Shown here: piece after piece, positions 33,231 through 41,859 of the stretch
Layout: the number at the start of each line of letters is the position of its first letter
How positions within the stretch are numbered: the first letter of the stretch is position 1
Source: Caulobacter flavus
GTDB taxonomy: Bacteria > Pseudomonadota > Alphaproteobacteria > Caulobacterales > Caulobacteraceae
DNA: 64,000 bases
Reading direction: 5' to 3'
Assembly (NCBI RefSeq): GCF_003722335.1
Contig: NZ_CP026100.1
Coordinates: forward strand, 1,400,001-1,464,000
Made by a program: the position numbers and the translations under genes
Notes under the pieces: model-generated
The model's input: the letters and a program-made list of their open reading frames with translations, nothing else
Database searches by the model: none
Told to the model about the DNA's origin: nothing

Positions 33231-34490
33231 TTAGCGACGGCGCTTGCGCTTGCCGGCCGCGCCCTTCGGACGCGAGAAGCGCACGACCTTGCGTTCCTCG
33301 GCCTCGGTGCGGACCACCGGGATCGAGCGCTTGGCCAGGCCGTACATCGAGGCCATCGGCGCGTCCTGCACCTCGACGGTGTCGGTTTCGCCGAAGCCGT
33401 TGAAGCGGGTCGACATCGCCACGCCGTAGGCGCCCAGCATGCCGATCTCGATGTAGTCGCCTTCGTCCACGCTTTCCGGCAGCCAGAACGGCCCCGGCAT
33501 GTGGTCGACGCTGTCGCAGGTCGGGCCGTAGAAGCGGAAGGGCTTGAGGCCCTCTTCCACGACTTCCCCGTTCTTGCGGTACAGCTTCACCGGGAAGGGC
33601 CACTTCATGTGCGCGGCATCGAACAGCGAGCCGTACGACCCGTCGTTCAGATACAGCGCGTCGCCCTTCTTCAGCTCGACCTTGACCAGCAGCGACGAGG
33701 CCTCGGCGCATAGGGCGCGGCCCGGCTCGCACCACAGCTGCGTGGTCTCGTGGACCATCATCTCGGCGAAGCCGCGGTCGATGGCCGCCAGGTATTCCGA
33801 CAGATCCGGCGGGACCATGCCCGGATAGATCGACGGGAAGCCGCCGCCCACGTCGACCACGTCGGCCAGCACGCCGGCGCGAACCAGCGCCCGCGAGGCC
33901 TGGGCCATCGCGGCCTGGTAGGCGGTCGGGCGCATGCACTGGCTGCCGACGTGGAAGGAAACGCCCATCAGGTCCTGCGTCGCGCGGCGGGCCGCCAGCA
34001 GCAGGGACGGAGCGTTGTGCAGGTCGACGCCGAACTTGCCCGACAGCGAGTAGGCCGCGCCTTCGGCCTGCACGCCCATGCGGACGATCAGGTTGAGGTC
34101 CTTGGCCTGGCCGGTGCTGTCGATGATCTTGGCCAGCTCCTCGTGCGTATCGAACGAGAAGGTGCGCACGCCGTGGTCGAAATAGGCGGCCGAGATGGCG
34201 CGCCGGCTCTTGACCGGGTGCATGAAGGCCATGCGCGAGCCAGGAGCGTGCTCGGCCACGAGCTCGATCTCGGCCACGGACGCGACGTCGAACGATCGCA
34301 CGCCGGCGTCGGCCAGCTCGCGGATCACCCACGGGGAAGGGTTCGCCTTCACCGCGTAGAAAACGTCGCCTTTGAATTCAGACTGGAACCAGCGCGCCGC
34401 TACCGACACCGCGTCCGGTCGCACGAGTGCGACAGGACGTTCCGGTGACCGCTCACGGACCAGGTCCAGGGGCGTGTGGTACGTGGACAA
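33231..34490 (-). CDS. Ornithine/lysine decarboxylase, fold type III PLP enzyme
   Basis: 419 residues. The PLP lysine is Lys48 in FYAVKANPSPW. VSFHVGSQCMRPTAY and VDVGGGFPSIYPGM line the barrel, LWCEPGRALCAEA binds the PLP phosphate, and FYGPTCDSVDHMPG provides the CDxxD that meets the substrate amino group. This pattern is that of eukaryotic-type ornithine decarboxylase; some relatives also accept lysine. It makes putrescine (or cadaverine) in the cytoplasm. A strongly basic tail (GAAGKRKRRR) follows the conserved domain and is unusual. It starts 238 bp from the divergent phnC. Confidence 0.92.
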   Translation of the reverse strand: MSTYHTPLDLVRERSPERPVALVRPDAVSVAARWFQSEFKGDVFYAVKANPSPWVIRELADAGVRSFDVASVAEIELVAEHAPGSRMAFMHPVKSRRAISAAYFDHGVRTFSFDTHEELAKIIDSTGQAKDLNLIVRMGVQAEGAAYSLSGKFGVDLHNAPSLLLAARRATQDLMGVSFHVGSQCMRPTAYQAAMAQASRALVRAGVLADVVDVGGGFPSIYPGMVPPDLSEYLAAIDRGFAEMMVHETTQLWCEPGRALCAEASSLLVKVELKKGDALYLNDGSYGSLFDAAHMKWPFPVKLYRKNGEVVEEGLKPFRFYGPTCDSVDHMPGPFWLPESVDEGDYIEIGMLGAYGVAMSTRFNGFGETDTVEVQDAPMASMYGLAKRSIPVVRTEAEERKVVRFSRPKGAAGKRKRRR

Positions 34491-34643
34491 TGCACGTAAC
34501 CCCCTGTTGGAAGTTAAACCCAGGCCGGCGTTAGCAGCGCTTTAGAGGACTTCGGGTCCGCCGGAGCCGTGCGAAATAGGGGCGATTGGGGGGGATGTAA
34601 AGACCCTTTTGAATGCGAGGAGCGAGACGAATTGATCCACCGG

Positions 34644-34661
34644 TTGTCACAAATCCGTTGC
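34644..34661 (+). promoter_or_regulatory. PHO box upstream of phnC
   Basis: TTGTCAC-AAAT-CCGTTGC: two heptamers spaced by four bases, the 11-bp direct-repeat layout read by PhoB (E. coli consensus CTGTCAT-AAAT-CTGTCAC). The first heptamer and spacer fit well, the second poorly. It lies about 70 bp before the phnC start. A second PHO-like box at 40391 supports the reading. Confidence 0.55.
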
Positions 34662-34728
34662 GCGTGCGCCGCAAAGCAGGGAACGGATTTGCCCGCGCCG
34701 GAAACCACGTTAAGGATTCGTCCCGACC

Positions 34729-35523
34729 ATGACGTCGGACCCAGTTCTCTCGATCCGCGCCGTATCCAAGACCTTCGGGTCGCGGAAGGCCCTGAACGCC
34801 GTTTCGCTCGACGTGGCGCGGGGCGAGATGATCGCGCTCATCGGTCCCTCGGGATCGGGCAAGTCGACTCTGCTGCGCTCGATCGACGGCCTGCAGACCA
34901 TCGATGAGGGAGAAGGCGCGATCAGCGCCTTCGGCGGTCCCGTCCAGGCCAAGGGTCGCGTCTCCGACCAGGTGCGCAAGGCGCGCATCCGCATCGGCTT
35001 CATCGCCCAGCAGTTCAATCTCGTCGGCCGTCTGTCGCTGTTCAGCAACGTGGCGCTGGGCTCGCTGGGGCGCATCCCGCTGGTGCGCGGCCTGCTGGGC
35101 GCCTGGCCCAGGGAGACCCGCGAGGCGGCGATGGCCGCCCTGCATCGCGTGGGCATCTCCGACTACGCCGGCCAGCGCGCCAACACCCTGTCGGGCGGCC
35201 AGCAGCAGCGCGGCGCCATCGCGCGGGCCCTGGTGCAGAAGGCCAAGATCATCCTCGCCGACGAACCGGTCGCCTCGCTCGACCCCGTTTCGGCCCGCAA
35301 GGTCATGGAGATCCTCCGCGACCTGAACGCCAGCGACGGCCTGACGGTCATCGTCACCCTGCACCAGGTGGACTACGCCCTGCGCTACTGCGACCGGGTG
35401 GTGGCCCTGAAGGCCGGAAACAAGGTCTATGACGGTCCGGCCGACGCGCTGGACCGCGACAAGCTCATCGAAATCTACGGCCCGGAATTCGAGGAAGTGT
35501 TCTGGGAAGGAGCCCCGCAATGA
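34729..35523 (+). CDS. phnC: Phosphonate ABC transporter ATP-binding protein
   Basis: 264 residues. ABC ATPase motifs: Walker A LIGPSGSGKSTLL, Q-loop FIAQQFNLVGRLSL, signature NTLSGGQQQRGAIARAL, Walker B IILADEPVASLDP and H-loop VTLHQVDYAL. The QQFNLV and SARKVMEIL stretches are typical of PhnC. It energises import of phosphonates or phosphite-like compounds with PhnD and PhnE. Its stop overlaps the phnD start by four bases (ATGA). It is the first gene of phnCDE, behind a PHO box; no phosphonate-cleaving (C-P lyase) genes are in the window. Confidence 0.93.
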   Translation: MTSDPVLSIRAVSKTFGSRKALNAVSLDVARGEMIALIGPSGSGKSTLLRSIDGLQTIDEGEGAISAFGGPVQAKGRVSDQVRKARIRIGFIAQQFNLVGRLSLFSNVALGSLGRIPLVRGLLGAWPRETREAAMAALHRVGISDYAGQRANTLSGGQQQRGAIARALVQKAKIILADEPVASLDPVSARKVMEILRDLNASDGLTVIVTLHQVDYALRYCDRVVALKAGNKVYDGPADALDRDKLIEIYGPEFEEVFWEGAPQ

Positions 35524-36527
35524 TCCGCCGCAGCCTGATCGCCGGCCTGATGCTCTCCGGCCTGGCCCTCGCCGCCTGCTCGGGCCCGTCCGAGGCGCCC
35601 GCCTCGAAGGACACGGTCAGCTTCTCGATCCTGTCGACCGAGTCCGCCCAGAACATGGAGAGCTACTGGAAGCCCATCCTGGAGGACATGGAGAAGCAGA
35701 CCGGCCTCAAGGTGAAGCCGTTCTTCTCGTCCAACTACTCGTCGCTGATCGTGGCCATGGGCGCCAAGCAGACCGACCTTGGCTGGTTCTCCAACCAGTC
35801 GGGCCTGGAGGCTGTGCGCCGCTCGAACGGCGAGGTCTTCGCCCGCACCTTCGATCCCTCGGGCGTCGACGGCTACAAGTCGGTAATCATCGTGCCGAAG
35901 GACAGCAAGCTGACCCTCGAGCAGCTGCTCAAGTGCGACAAGTCGCTGAACTTCGGCATCGGCGACAAGAAGTCGACCTCGGGCACCCTGGCGCCGATGA
36001 CCTACGTGTTCATCCCGGCCGGCAAGAAGCCCGAGACCTGTTTCAAGACCGTGCTGACCGGCAACCACCAGGCCAACCTGTTCGCCGTGGCCAACGGCAA
36101 GCTGGACGCGGCCACCAACAACTCCACCAGCCTGCGCCTCAACGCCGAGCGCAAGGACGGCCAGGCCGACAGGGTCAAGGTGATCTGGGAGTCGCCGACC
36201 CTCCCCGAGGACCCGATCATCTGGCGCAAGGATCTCGACCCGGTCGTGAAGGAGAAGCTGCGCCAGTTCTTCCTGACCTACGCCCAGGGCGATACGCCGG
36301 AAGCCAAGCGGCAGCGCGCCAATCTCGAGCGCCTGTCGATCGGCGGCTTCAAGCCGGCCGACGACAGCCATCTGCTGACCGTGCGCGAGATGGAGGCCCT
36401 GGAAACCTTCGGCCTGGCCAAGGAAGGCGGGGACGCGGCCAAGATCGCCGACGCCCAGAAGAAGCTGGACGGCATCCGCGCCGAACGCCTGGCCGCCGAG
36501 GCCAAGGCCGGCCTGCCGGCCAACTGA
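35520..36527 (+). CDS. phnD: Phosphonate-binding lipoprotein
   Basis: 335 residues. The leader ends LALAACSGPSEA, a lipobox, so the protein is anchored by Cys20 to the inner membrane. The family 12 solute-binding core has FSILSTESAQNMESYWKPIL, FFSSNYSSLIVAMGAKQTDL (ligand pocket) and KSTSGTLAPMTYVF. The C-terminus is a lysine/alanine-rich helix. It captures phosphonate or a related phosphorus compound for PhnCE. The ligand, whether 2-aminoethylphosphonate, methylphosphonate or phosphite, cannot be told from motifs. Confidence 0.92.
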   Translation: MIRRSLIAGLMLSGLALAACSGPSEAPASKDTVSFSILSTESAQNMESYWKPILEDMEKQTGLKVKPFFSSNYSSLIVAMGAKQTDLGWFSNQSGLEAVRRSNGEVFARTFDPSGVDGYKSVIIVPKDSKLTLEQLLKCDKSLNFGIGDKKSTSGTLAPMTYVFIPAGKKPETCFKTVLTGNHQANLFAVANGKLDAATNNSTSLRLNAERKDGQADRVKVIWESPTLPEDPIIWRKDLDPVVKEKLRQFFLTYAQGDTPEAKRQRANLERLSIGGFKPADDSHLLTVREMEALETFGLAKEGGDAAKIADAQKKLDGIRAERLAAEAKAGLPAN

Positions 36528-36544
36528 GCCCGGCGCCCCGCACG

Positions 36545-37363
36545 ATGAGCGACGCCCCGATCCCGGCCCCGCCGAAGCGCTCGGCTTCGGCCATCGGCTT
36601 CGACCTGCTGCTGTGGGGCGGCGTCGCCGTCCTGCTGCTGATCAGCTTCAAGCCGGCCGAGATCGACAAGTTCCCCGAGCTGTTCGGCGGCTCCGAGCGG
36701 ATGCGCGAATTCGCGCGCGGCTTCTTCTCGGCCTTCACCGATCTGGACGCCTTCCTGGCGATGGACTGGTCGCTGTTCGTCGCCAAGATGTGGGAGACGA
36801 TCCAGATGGCGCTGTGGGGCACGGCGCTGGCCGTGCTTGTCGCCGTGCCGCTGGGCGTGCTGGGCGCGCGCAACATCACCCCCTGGTGGATCCAGCAGCC
36901 GGTGCGCCGCCTGCTCGACCTGATCCGCTCGATCCCCGACCTGGTGGTGGCGCTGATCTTCATCACCGCCGTGGGCCTTGGCCCGTTCGCCGGCGTCATG
37001 GCCATCATGTTCAACACCGGCGGCGTACTGGCCAAGCTGTTCGCCGAGGCCGTGGAGTCGATCGACAAGGGCCCCGTCGAGGGCGTGCGCGCCACCGGCG
37101 CTGTGAAGCTGCAGGAGATCATCTGGGGCGTGATCCCGCAGGTGGCCCCGCTGTGGACCAGCTACGCCCTCTATCGCTTCGAAAGCAGCGCCCGGGCCGC
37201 CACGGTGCTGGGCCTGATCGGGGCCGGCGGCATCGGCCAGATCCTCATCGACTCGATCAACGCCTTCCAGTTCGACCAGACCGGCTGCATCGTGCTGGTC
37301 ATCGTGGTGGCGGTGTCGATGATCGACCTGCTGTCGCAGGCGATCCGTTCGCGGCTGCTGTAG
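36545..37363 (+). CDS. phnE: Phosphonate ABC transporter permease
   Basis: 272 residues from the ATG at 36545. Six membrane helices, with the EAA loop region as EGVRATGAVKLQEIIWGVIP and the conserved WTSYALYRFESSARAATVLG and GAGGIGQILIDSI near the C-terminus, both typical of PhnE. It forms the channel with PhnC and PhnD. Seventeen bases separate it from phnD, so it is the last gene of the transport operon. Confidence 0.93.
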   Translation: MSDAPIPAPPKRSASAIGFDLLLWGGVAVLLLISFKPAEIDKFPELFGGSERMREFARGFFSAFTDLDAFLAMDWSLFVAKMWETIQMALWGTALAVLVAVPLGVLGARNITPWWIQQPVRRLLDLIRSIPDLVVALIFITAVGLGPFAGVMAIMFNTGGVLAKLFAEAVESIDKGPVEGVRATGAVKLQEIIWGVIPQVAPLWTSYALYRFESSARAATVLGLIGAGGIGQILIDSINAFQFDQTGCIVLVIVVAVSMIDLLSQAIRSRLL

Positions 37364-37768
37364 GCGCCGGTCCTTTGAAATTCACGGCGACGGTTTTGCG
37401 TCACGGTTGGCCGCCGGACGACCGGCGATGTCTGTTGCGATGCGCGGCTGTTCTGGCCTCATGCTGCGTGCAAGATCAGCAACAGATATCCGTCCAAACG
37501 TCGCAGTATACCTTCGGGCGTTCCTGCGCTTCTAAGTTGGGTGCGCCGCCCTGACGGCTTCAACGAGATCAACGAGCTAAACCAATAGTTTCAATTGTGA
37601 TCTACGTCGTCAAAAACGAACGTTGTTATCTACAATTTATGCACAGGCGCGGTGCGCTGTATCAGTCGTGGCGCAAATTTATCACGTCTTGAAACATACA
37701 TATTGGTGTCGCCGAAGCGTCATCGCTGGCGTTTTATCCCCCGCCCCACCAAAAAGGGGTACACATTC
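37364..37768. other. Intergenic region between phnE and TonB receptor gene
   Basis: 405 bp without a credible gene. A 12-bp inverted repeat with one mismatch, GATGTCTGTTGC (37427-37438) and GCAACAGATATC (37479-37490), may form a long hairpin over a 40-nt loop and could end the phn transcript. The right part (37570-37730) is AT-rich and likely holds the receptor promoter. I see no cobalamin riboswitch, Fur box or clear PHO box. Confidence 0.4.
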
Positions 37769-40180
37769 ATGCGTAAGTATTTCGAAGGCGCGGCCATCGC
37801 CGCCCTCATGCTCGCCACGGCGCAAGTTGCGTACGCCGCCGACGCCGCGCCCGCCGATGACTCCACCGCGCTCGACAACGTCGTCGTCACCGCCACCAAG
37901 CGCGAGACCAATCTGCAATCGACGCCGATCGCCATCTCGGTGCTGAGCGCGACGGCCATGGCCGACCGCCATGCCGAAAGCCTGCTCAGCCTGCAGGACG
38001 GCGCCATTCCGTCGCTGCGCGTCGCCACCTTCGAAGCCCGCCAGTCGGCCCTGACCATCGGCATCCGCGGCATCGTGCCGTTCGACGCCAACCAGACCGC
38101 CCGCGATCAGGGCGTCGGCGTCTACATCGACGGCGTCTATCTGGGCCGCCAGCAGGGCCTGAACGCCGCCCTGCTCGACCTGGAGCGCATCGAGGTCCTG
38201 CGCGGCCCGCAAGGCACCCTGTTCGGCCGCAACACCGAAGGCGGCGCCCTGAGCATCGTCACCAAGGCCCCGACCGGCGAGTTCGGCGGCCGCGTCGTCG
38301 CCGGCTTCGGCAACTACGGCTCCTACACCGGCGAACTGCACCAGGACTTCCAGGAGTTCGCCAACCTGTCGGTGAAGGTCGACGCCCTGCTTCAACACCA
38401 GGACCCGACCACCAAGAACCCGCTGGAAGGCCAGGCCGGCTGGAACCAGTACGACCGCAAGGGCGGCCGCATCAGCGCCCTGTACCAGCCGACCGACAAG
38501 TTCAGCGCCCTGGTCGCCTTCGACTACGCCAAGGACGAGAACACCCCGTTCTTCAGCCAGCTGGTCAGCTACAACCCCTACGGCAAGCGCGTGCGCACCC
38601 AGGCCGAAATGCTGGCCGTCGCCAGCGCCCCGGCCGGCACGATCAACCCGCTCTCGCCGCTGGTTAAGGTCCACACGGGCCGCCAGTCGGTTTCGGACAT
38701 CGGCACGATCCAGCAGCCCAGCGTCGACGAGACCGGCGGCCTGATGGCGAACCTGAAGTACCGCTTCGCGCCGAACCTGGAGCTGCGCTCGATCACCGCC
38801 GCGCGCGCCGTCGCCACCAACCAGTGGGACAACTCGGGCATCGAGTCGCGCAACGTCTTCGCGCCGAACGCCAATTTCGGCCGCTACAGCCTGTCGGACC
38901 TGTATCAGCGCCAGTTCAGCCAGGAGTTCCAGCTGGTCGGCGACTTCGGTGACAACTTCACCTACGTCGGCGGTCTCTACTACTTCAAGGAACACGTGAA
39001 GGAATCGGCCGCCACGCCGTTCACCAACCAGTGGAACGCCGACGGCACCGCCTACACGATCCGTTCGGCCTACGGCACCTCGAAGGCCGCGGCCGGCACC
39101 GCCGGCTGGCAGCGTGGCACGCGCTTCATCACCCGCGCCTCGGAAGCCGACGCCGAAAGCTACGCGGTCTATGGTCAGGGCACCTACACCCCGCCGTCGA
39201 TGGACGCCCTGCACCTGACGCTCGGCGGCCGCTACACCAAGGACTCGCGTGAAGGCACGCTCTACGTCGTCAACGGCAAGGCCACGAACTTCGTGTTCGA
39301 CTACGACAAGGGCCGCTTCGACCCGATGATCAACGTGGCCTACGACGCCGCCGAGAACATCAACCTCTACGCCAAGTTCTCGACCGGCTACCGCGCCGGC
39401 GGCGCCAACGCCCGCTCGCAGAACTTCCAGGCCTTCGACCCGGAAAAGGTGAAGTCCTACGAAGTCGGGGCCAAGATGGACCTGCTGGAGAACCGCCTGC
39501 GCGTGAACCTGGCGGCCTACGCCATGGATCGCACCGGCACCCAGATCGACTTCGACAGCGTCGACACCACCCCCGGCAGCCCGACCCAGGGCGCGCACAC
39601 CGAGGAAACCCGCAATGCGCCGGGCACCTCGAAGATCCGCGGCTTCGAGGCCGACATCACGGCCAAGGTCACCGACGACATCGTGGTGGGCTTCTCCTAC
39701 GCCTACACCGACGTGAAGGTCCCGGCCGCGCCGTTCCCCTTCACCGGCAACGCCGACGTCCCGCAGGGCACGCCGTTCCCGGTCAACGTGGTCTACACGC
39801 CGCCGAACGCCGCCTCGGCCTATATCGACTACAAGAAGCCGGTAGGCTCGATGACGTTCAAGGCTCACCTGGACGCCAACTACGCCGACGCCCAGTACTC
39901 GTTCCAGACCGAGTTCGCCGACGTCTCGCCGACCGGCAAGCTGGTCCAGAACGTGGCCGTGAAGGGCGACAGCAGCTTCATCGTCAACGGCAACCTGACC
40001 CTGGCCGACATCAGCATGGCCGACGGCGCCGCCTCGGCGAGCCTGTCGCTGTGGTCGCGTAACCTGCTGAACGAAGAGCACATCTACCGCATCTCGGCCG
40101 CCAACCGCGGCACGATCGGCGACTACGCCAACTTCAACCCGCCCCGGACCTACGGTCTGGAACTGCGCGTGAAGTACTAG
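37769..40180 (+). CDS. TonB-dependent outer-membrane receptor in phosphorus island
   Basis: 803 residues from the ATG at 37769, with AAAAAGGGG upstream. Signal peptide ends at AQVAYAADA. A TonB box-like DNVVVTATKRETNLQ opens the plug, which continues with GIRGIVPFDANQTARDQGVG, GVYIDGVYLGRQQGLN and RIEVLRGPQGTLFGRNTEGG. The barrel ends YGLELRVKY with a terminal aromatic. Placed between phnCDE and an OprP-like porin plus pstS, it may import a phosphorus-containing compound too large for porins, but the motifs do not show the ligand. Confidence 0.9.
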   Translation: MRKYFEGAAIAALMLATAQVAYAADAAPADDSTALDNVVVTATKRETNLQSTPIAISVLSATAMADRHAESLLSLQDGAIPSLRVATFEARQSALTIGIRGIVPFDANQTARDQGVGVYIDGVYLGRQQGLNAALLDLERIEVLRGPQGTLFGRNTEGGALSIVTKAPTGEFGGRVVAGFGNYGSYTGELHQDFQEFANLSVKVDALLQHQDPTTKNPLEGQAGWNQYDRKGGRISALYQPTDKFSALVAFDYAKDENTPFFSQLVSYNPYGKRVRTQAEMLAVASAPAGTINPLSPLVKVHTGRQSVSDIGTIQQPSVDETGGLMANLKYRFAPNLELRSITAARAVATNQWDNSGIESRNVFAPNANFGRYSLSDLYQRQFSQEFQLVGDFGDNFTYVGGLYYFKEHVKESAATPFTNQWNADGTAYTIRSAYGTSKAAAGTAGWQRGTRFITRASEADAESYAVYGQGTYTPPSMDALHLTLGGRYTKDSREGTLYVVNGKATNFVFDYDKGRFDPMINVAYDAAENINLYAKFSTGYRAGGANARSQNFQAFDPEKVKSYEVGAKMDLLENRLRVNLAAYAMDRTGTQIDFDSVDTTPGSPTQGAHTEETRNAPGTSKIRGFEADITAKVTDDIVVGFSYAYTDVKVPAAPFPFTGNADVPQGTPFPVNVVYTPPNAASAYIDYKKPVGSMTFKAHLDANYADAQYSFQTEFADVSPTGKLVQNVAVKGDSSFIVNGNLTLADISMADGAASASLSLWSRNLLNEEHIYRISAANRGTIGDYANFNPPRTYGLELRVKY

Positions 40181-40238
40181 GCCCGGATCTTCCGGCCCCG
40201 GGTCTTCCGGAGCCGGAGCAAGGGTTCGAAAACGGCGA

Positions 40239-40272
40239 GGGGCGGTCCAGCGACGGGCCGCCCCTTCGTCTT
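40239..40272 (+). terminator. Rho-independent terminator after TonB receptor gene
   Basis: Stem GGGGCGGTCC (40239-40248) with GGGCCGCCCC (40255-40264), one wobble pair, loop AGCGAC, followed by TTCGTCTTT. It ends the receptor transcript 60-80 bp past the stop. Confidence 0.7.
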
Positions 40273-40390
40273 TGTCGGCTTCGGATTTTCACGCCGCGAC
40301 GCGCCGGCTTCGTCTGTGAACAGATTTTCTTCCGCGTCGTCGCTGGCCGCTTCGTTGCCCGGACAACACAGTTCAGCGAACCGAAAACAG

Positions 40391-40408
40391 TTGTCGTCGA
40401 CTTGTCGT
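40391..40408 (+). promoter_or_regulatory. PHO box upstream of phosphate porin and pstS
   Basis: TTGTCGT-CGAC-TTGTCGT: two identical heptamers separated by four bases, then AAAT, precisely the 7-4-7 direct-repeat geometry of PhoB sites. It lies 109 bp before the porin start in the 336-bp gap after the receptor gene; nothing else in that gap apart from the terminator at 40239 is evident. The gene it precedes encodes a phosphate-selective porin, which matches. Confidence 0.75.
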
Positions 40409-40516
40409 AAATCGGTATCCGAAGCGTCACGCGCCCCCGTTAAAGCCCCAGAACGTCGTTATCCTGCGGGCAGCGCGCCCCGGGAAACAGGCGAACCTTG
40501 AAGGGGGGTCTCTCGT

Positions 40517-41776
40517 ATGAGTGTCAGTGCCTCTTTGCTTTCCCGCTCGGCGCTGGGCTTCACGCTCGCCCTGGGCCTCGCCGCCGCCGCCCAAGCCCAG
40601 GACATGGGCGTCAAGTGGAGCGGGTCTCCGCAGTTCTCCAATGACGACGTGGCCTTCAAGGTCCGTGGTCGGATCCTTCTGGACGCCGTGTTCCAGGACG
40701 TCGAGCGCGACGGTCCGGGCGGCGACTTCGACACCCGCAACGTGCGCGGCCGCCAGGTCTTCCTCGGCGTCGAGGGCAAGCTGAACAACTACTTCGCCTA
40801 CAAGGCCGAGGGCGGCGCCGTGAACAACGGCAACTGGGCCTGGGACGACGTTGTCATCGAGTACAAGCCCAACGAGCCGGTCTCGATCCTGTTCGGCAAC
40901 ATCAAGGCCGCCGGCCTCGAGAACCTGACCTCGACCCGCTTCATCACCTTCATGGACCGCGGTCCGTACGGCGACTTCGGCGTCGATTCCTACCTGCTGG
41001 GCGTGGTGGCCAAGTACCAGGGCCTGAACTACAGCCTGACCGGCGCGGTCCAGGGCGCGCCCATCAACACGGTCGACGTGGCCAACGCCGGCGCCGATTC
41101 CAAGGAGCGGATCGCCATCACGACCCGCGGCCACTGGGCGCCGGTCAACACCGACACCGACAAGCTGCACCTGGCGCTGTCCTACCGCTACCGCAATCGC
41201 GGCGACGAGGGCGCCTTCACCTACACCGGCCGCACCAACACCGCCTATACCAACGGCACGACCTTCTACACCTCGGGCGGGATCGGCAACCGCGACAACA
41301 CGATCGCCTTCGAGGGCGCCTTCGTGCACGGGCCGTTCTCGGTGCAGGGCGAGTACGCCTCGATCGACGTCACCCGCCAGGGCGGCGCGGCCGTCGGCGG
41401 CGACCCGAAGATCAAGGTCGGCTACGCCTACGTGACCTTCTGGCCCACTGGCGAGATGCGCAACTACGACGCCATGGCCGGCGAGTTCAAGCGTCCCAAG
41501 ATCCTCAACCCGGTGACCGCCGGCGGCTGGGGCGGCGTCGAGCTGGCCCTGCGCTACGACATCGCCGACACCACCGAGGCCTACGAGACCCTGAAGACCA
41601 AGCCGGGGACCTCGCAGGCCGGCGAGTACAAGGGCGTCACGCTCGGCGTGAACTACTACCCGACCTCGTACGTGCGCTTCCAGGCGAACTACACCGACGG
41701 CGACGTCGACAACTTCGGCGCCAACCAGGACTACACCATCAAGCAGTTCCAGCTGCGCGCTCAGTTGGACTTCTAA
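40517..41776 (+). CDS. Phosphate-selective porin, OprO/OprP family
   Basis: 419 residues with signal peptide ending LAAAAQAQD. The barrel has the OprO/OprP pattern: VKVRGRILLDAVFQ-like first strand, RGRQVFLGVEGKLNNYFAYK, LFGNIKAAGLENLTSTRFIT, TFMDRGPYGDF and a final QLRAQLDF with terminal Phe. Such porins form trimeric anion channels, often for phosphate or polyphosphate, induced under phosphate limitation. The PHO box at 40391 and pstS 83 bp downstream agree. GGGGGG before the start serves as ribosome-binding site. Confidence 0.88.
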   Translation: MSVSASLLSRSALGFTLALGLAAAAQAQDMGVKWSGSPQFSNDDVAFKVRGRILLDAVFQDVERDGPGGDFDTRNVRGRQVFLGVEGKLNNYFAYKAEGGAVNNGNWAWDDVVIEYKPNEPVSILFGNIKAAGLENLTSTRFITFMDRGPYGDFGVDSYLLGVVAKYQGLNYSLTGAVQGAPINTVDVANAGADSKERIAITTRGHWAPVNTDTDKLHLALSYRYRNRGDEGAFTYTGRTNTAYTNGTTFYTSGGIGNRDNTIAFEGAFVHGPFSVQGEYASIDVTRQGGAAVGGDPKIKVGYAYVTFWPTGEMRNYDAMAGEFKRPKILNPVTAGGWGGVELALRYDIADTTEAYETLKTKPGTSQAGEYKGVTLGVNYYPTSYVRFQANYTDGDVDNFGANQDYTIKQFQLRAQLDF

Positions 41777-41785
41777 AGCCGCGTT

Positions 41786-41818
41786 TCGCCGGGCGGGCGC
41801 GGCGCGTCCGCCCGGCGA
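41786..41818 (+). terminator. Intercistronic hairpin between porin and pstS
   Basis: An 11-bp perfect stem TCGCCGGGCGG (41786-41796) with CCGCCCGGCGA (41808-41818), followed by CTTCCTTTTCC. It could be a partial terminator that lowers pstS expression relative to the porin, or a processing and stability element. Confidence 0.6.
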
Positions 41819-41859
41819 CTTCCTTTTCCCTCGAGGCCTTTTCCTTCAGGAAATCAAAG

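Noticed and set aside
37364..37768. Possible cobalamin riboswitch or Fur box ahead of the TonB receptor
   Set aside because: No B12-box (GCCACTG-type core) and no GATAATGATAATCATTATC-like sequence found on either strand.
37682..40081. A minus-strand open frame of about 800 codons opposite the TonB receptor
   Set aside because: A mirror of third-position GC bias in the receptor gene; no ribosome-binding site, no recognisable domain.
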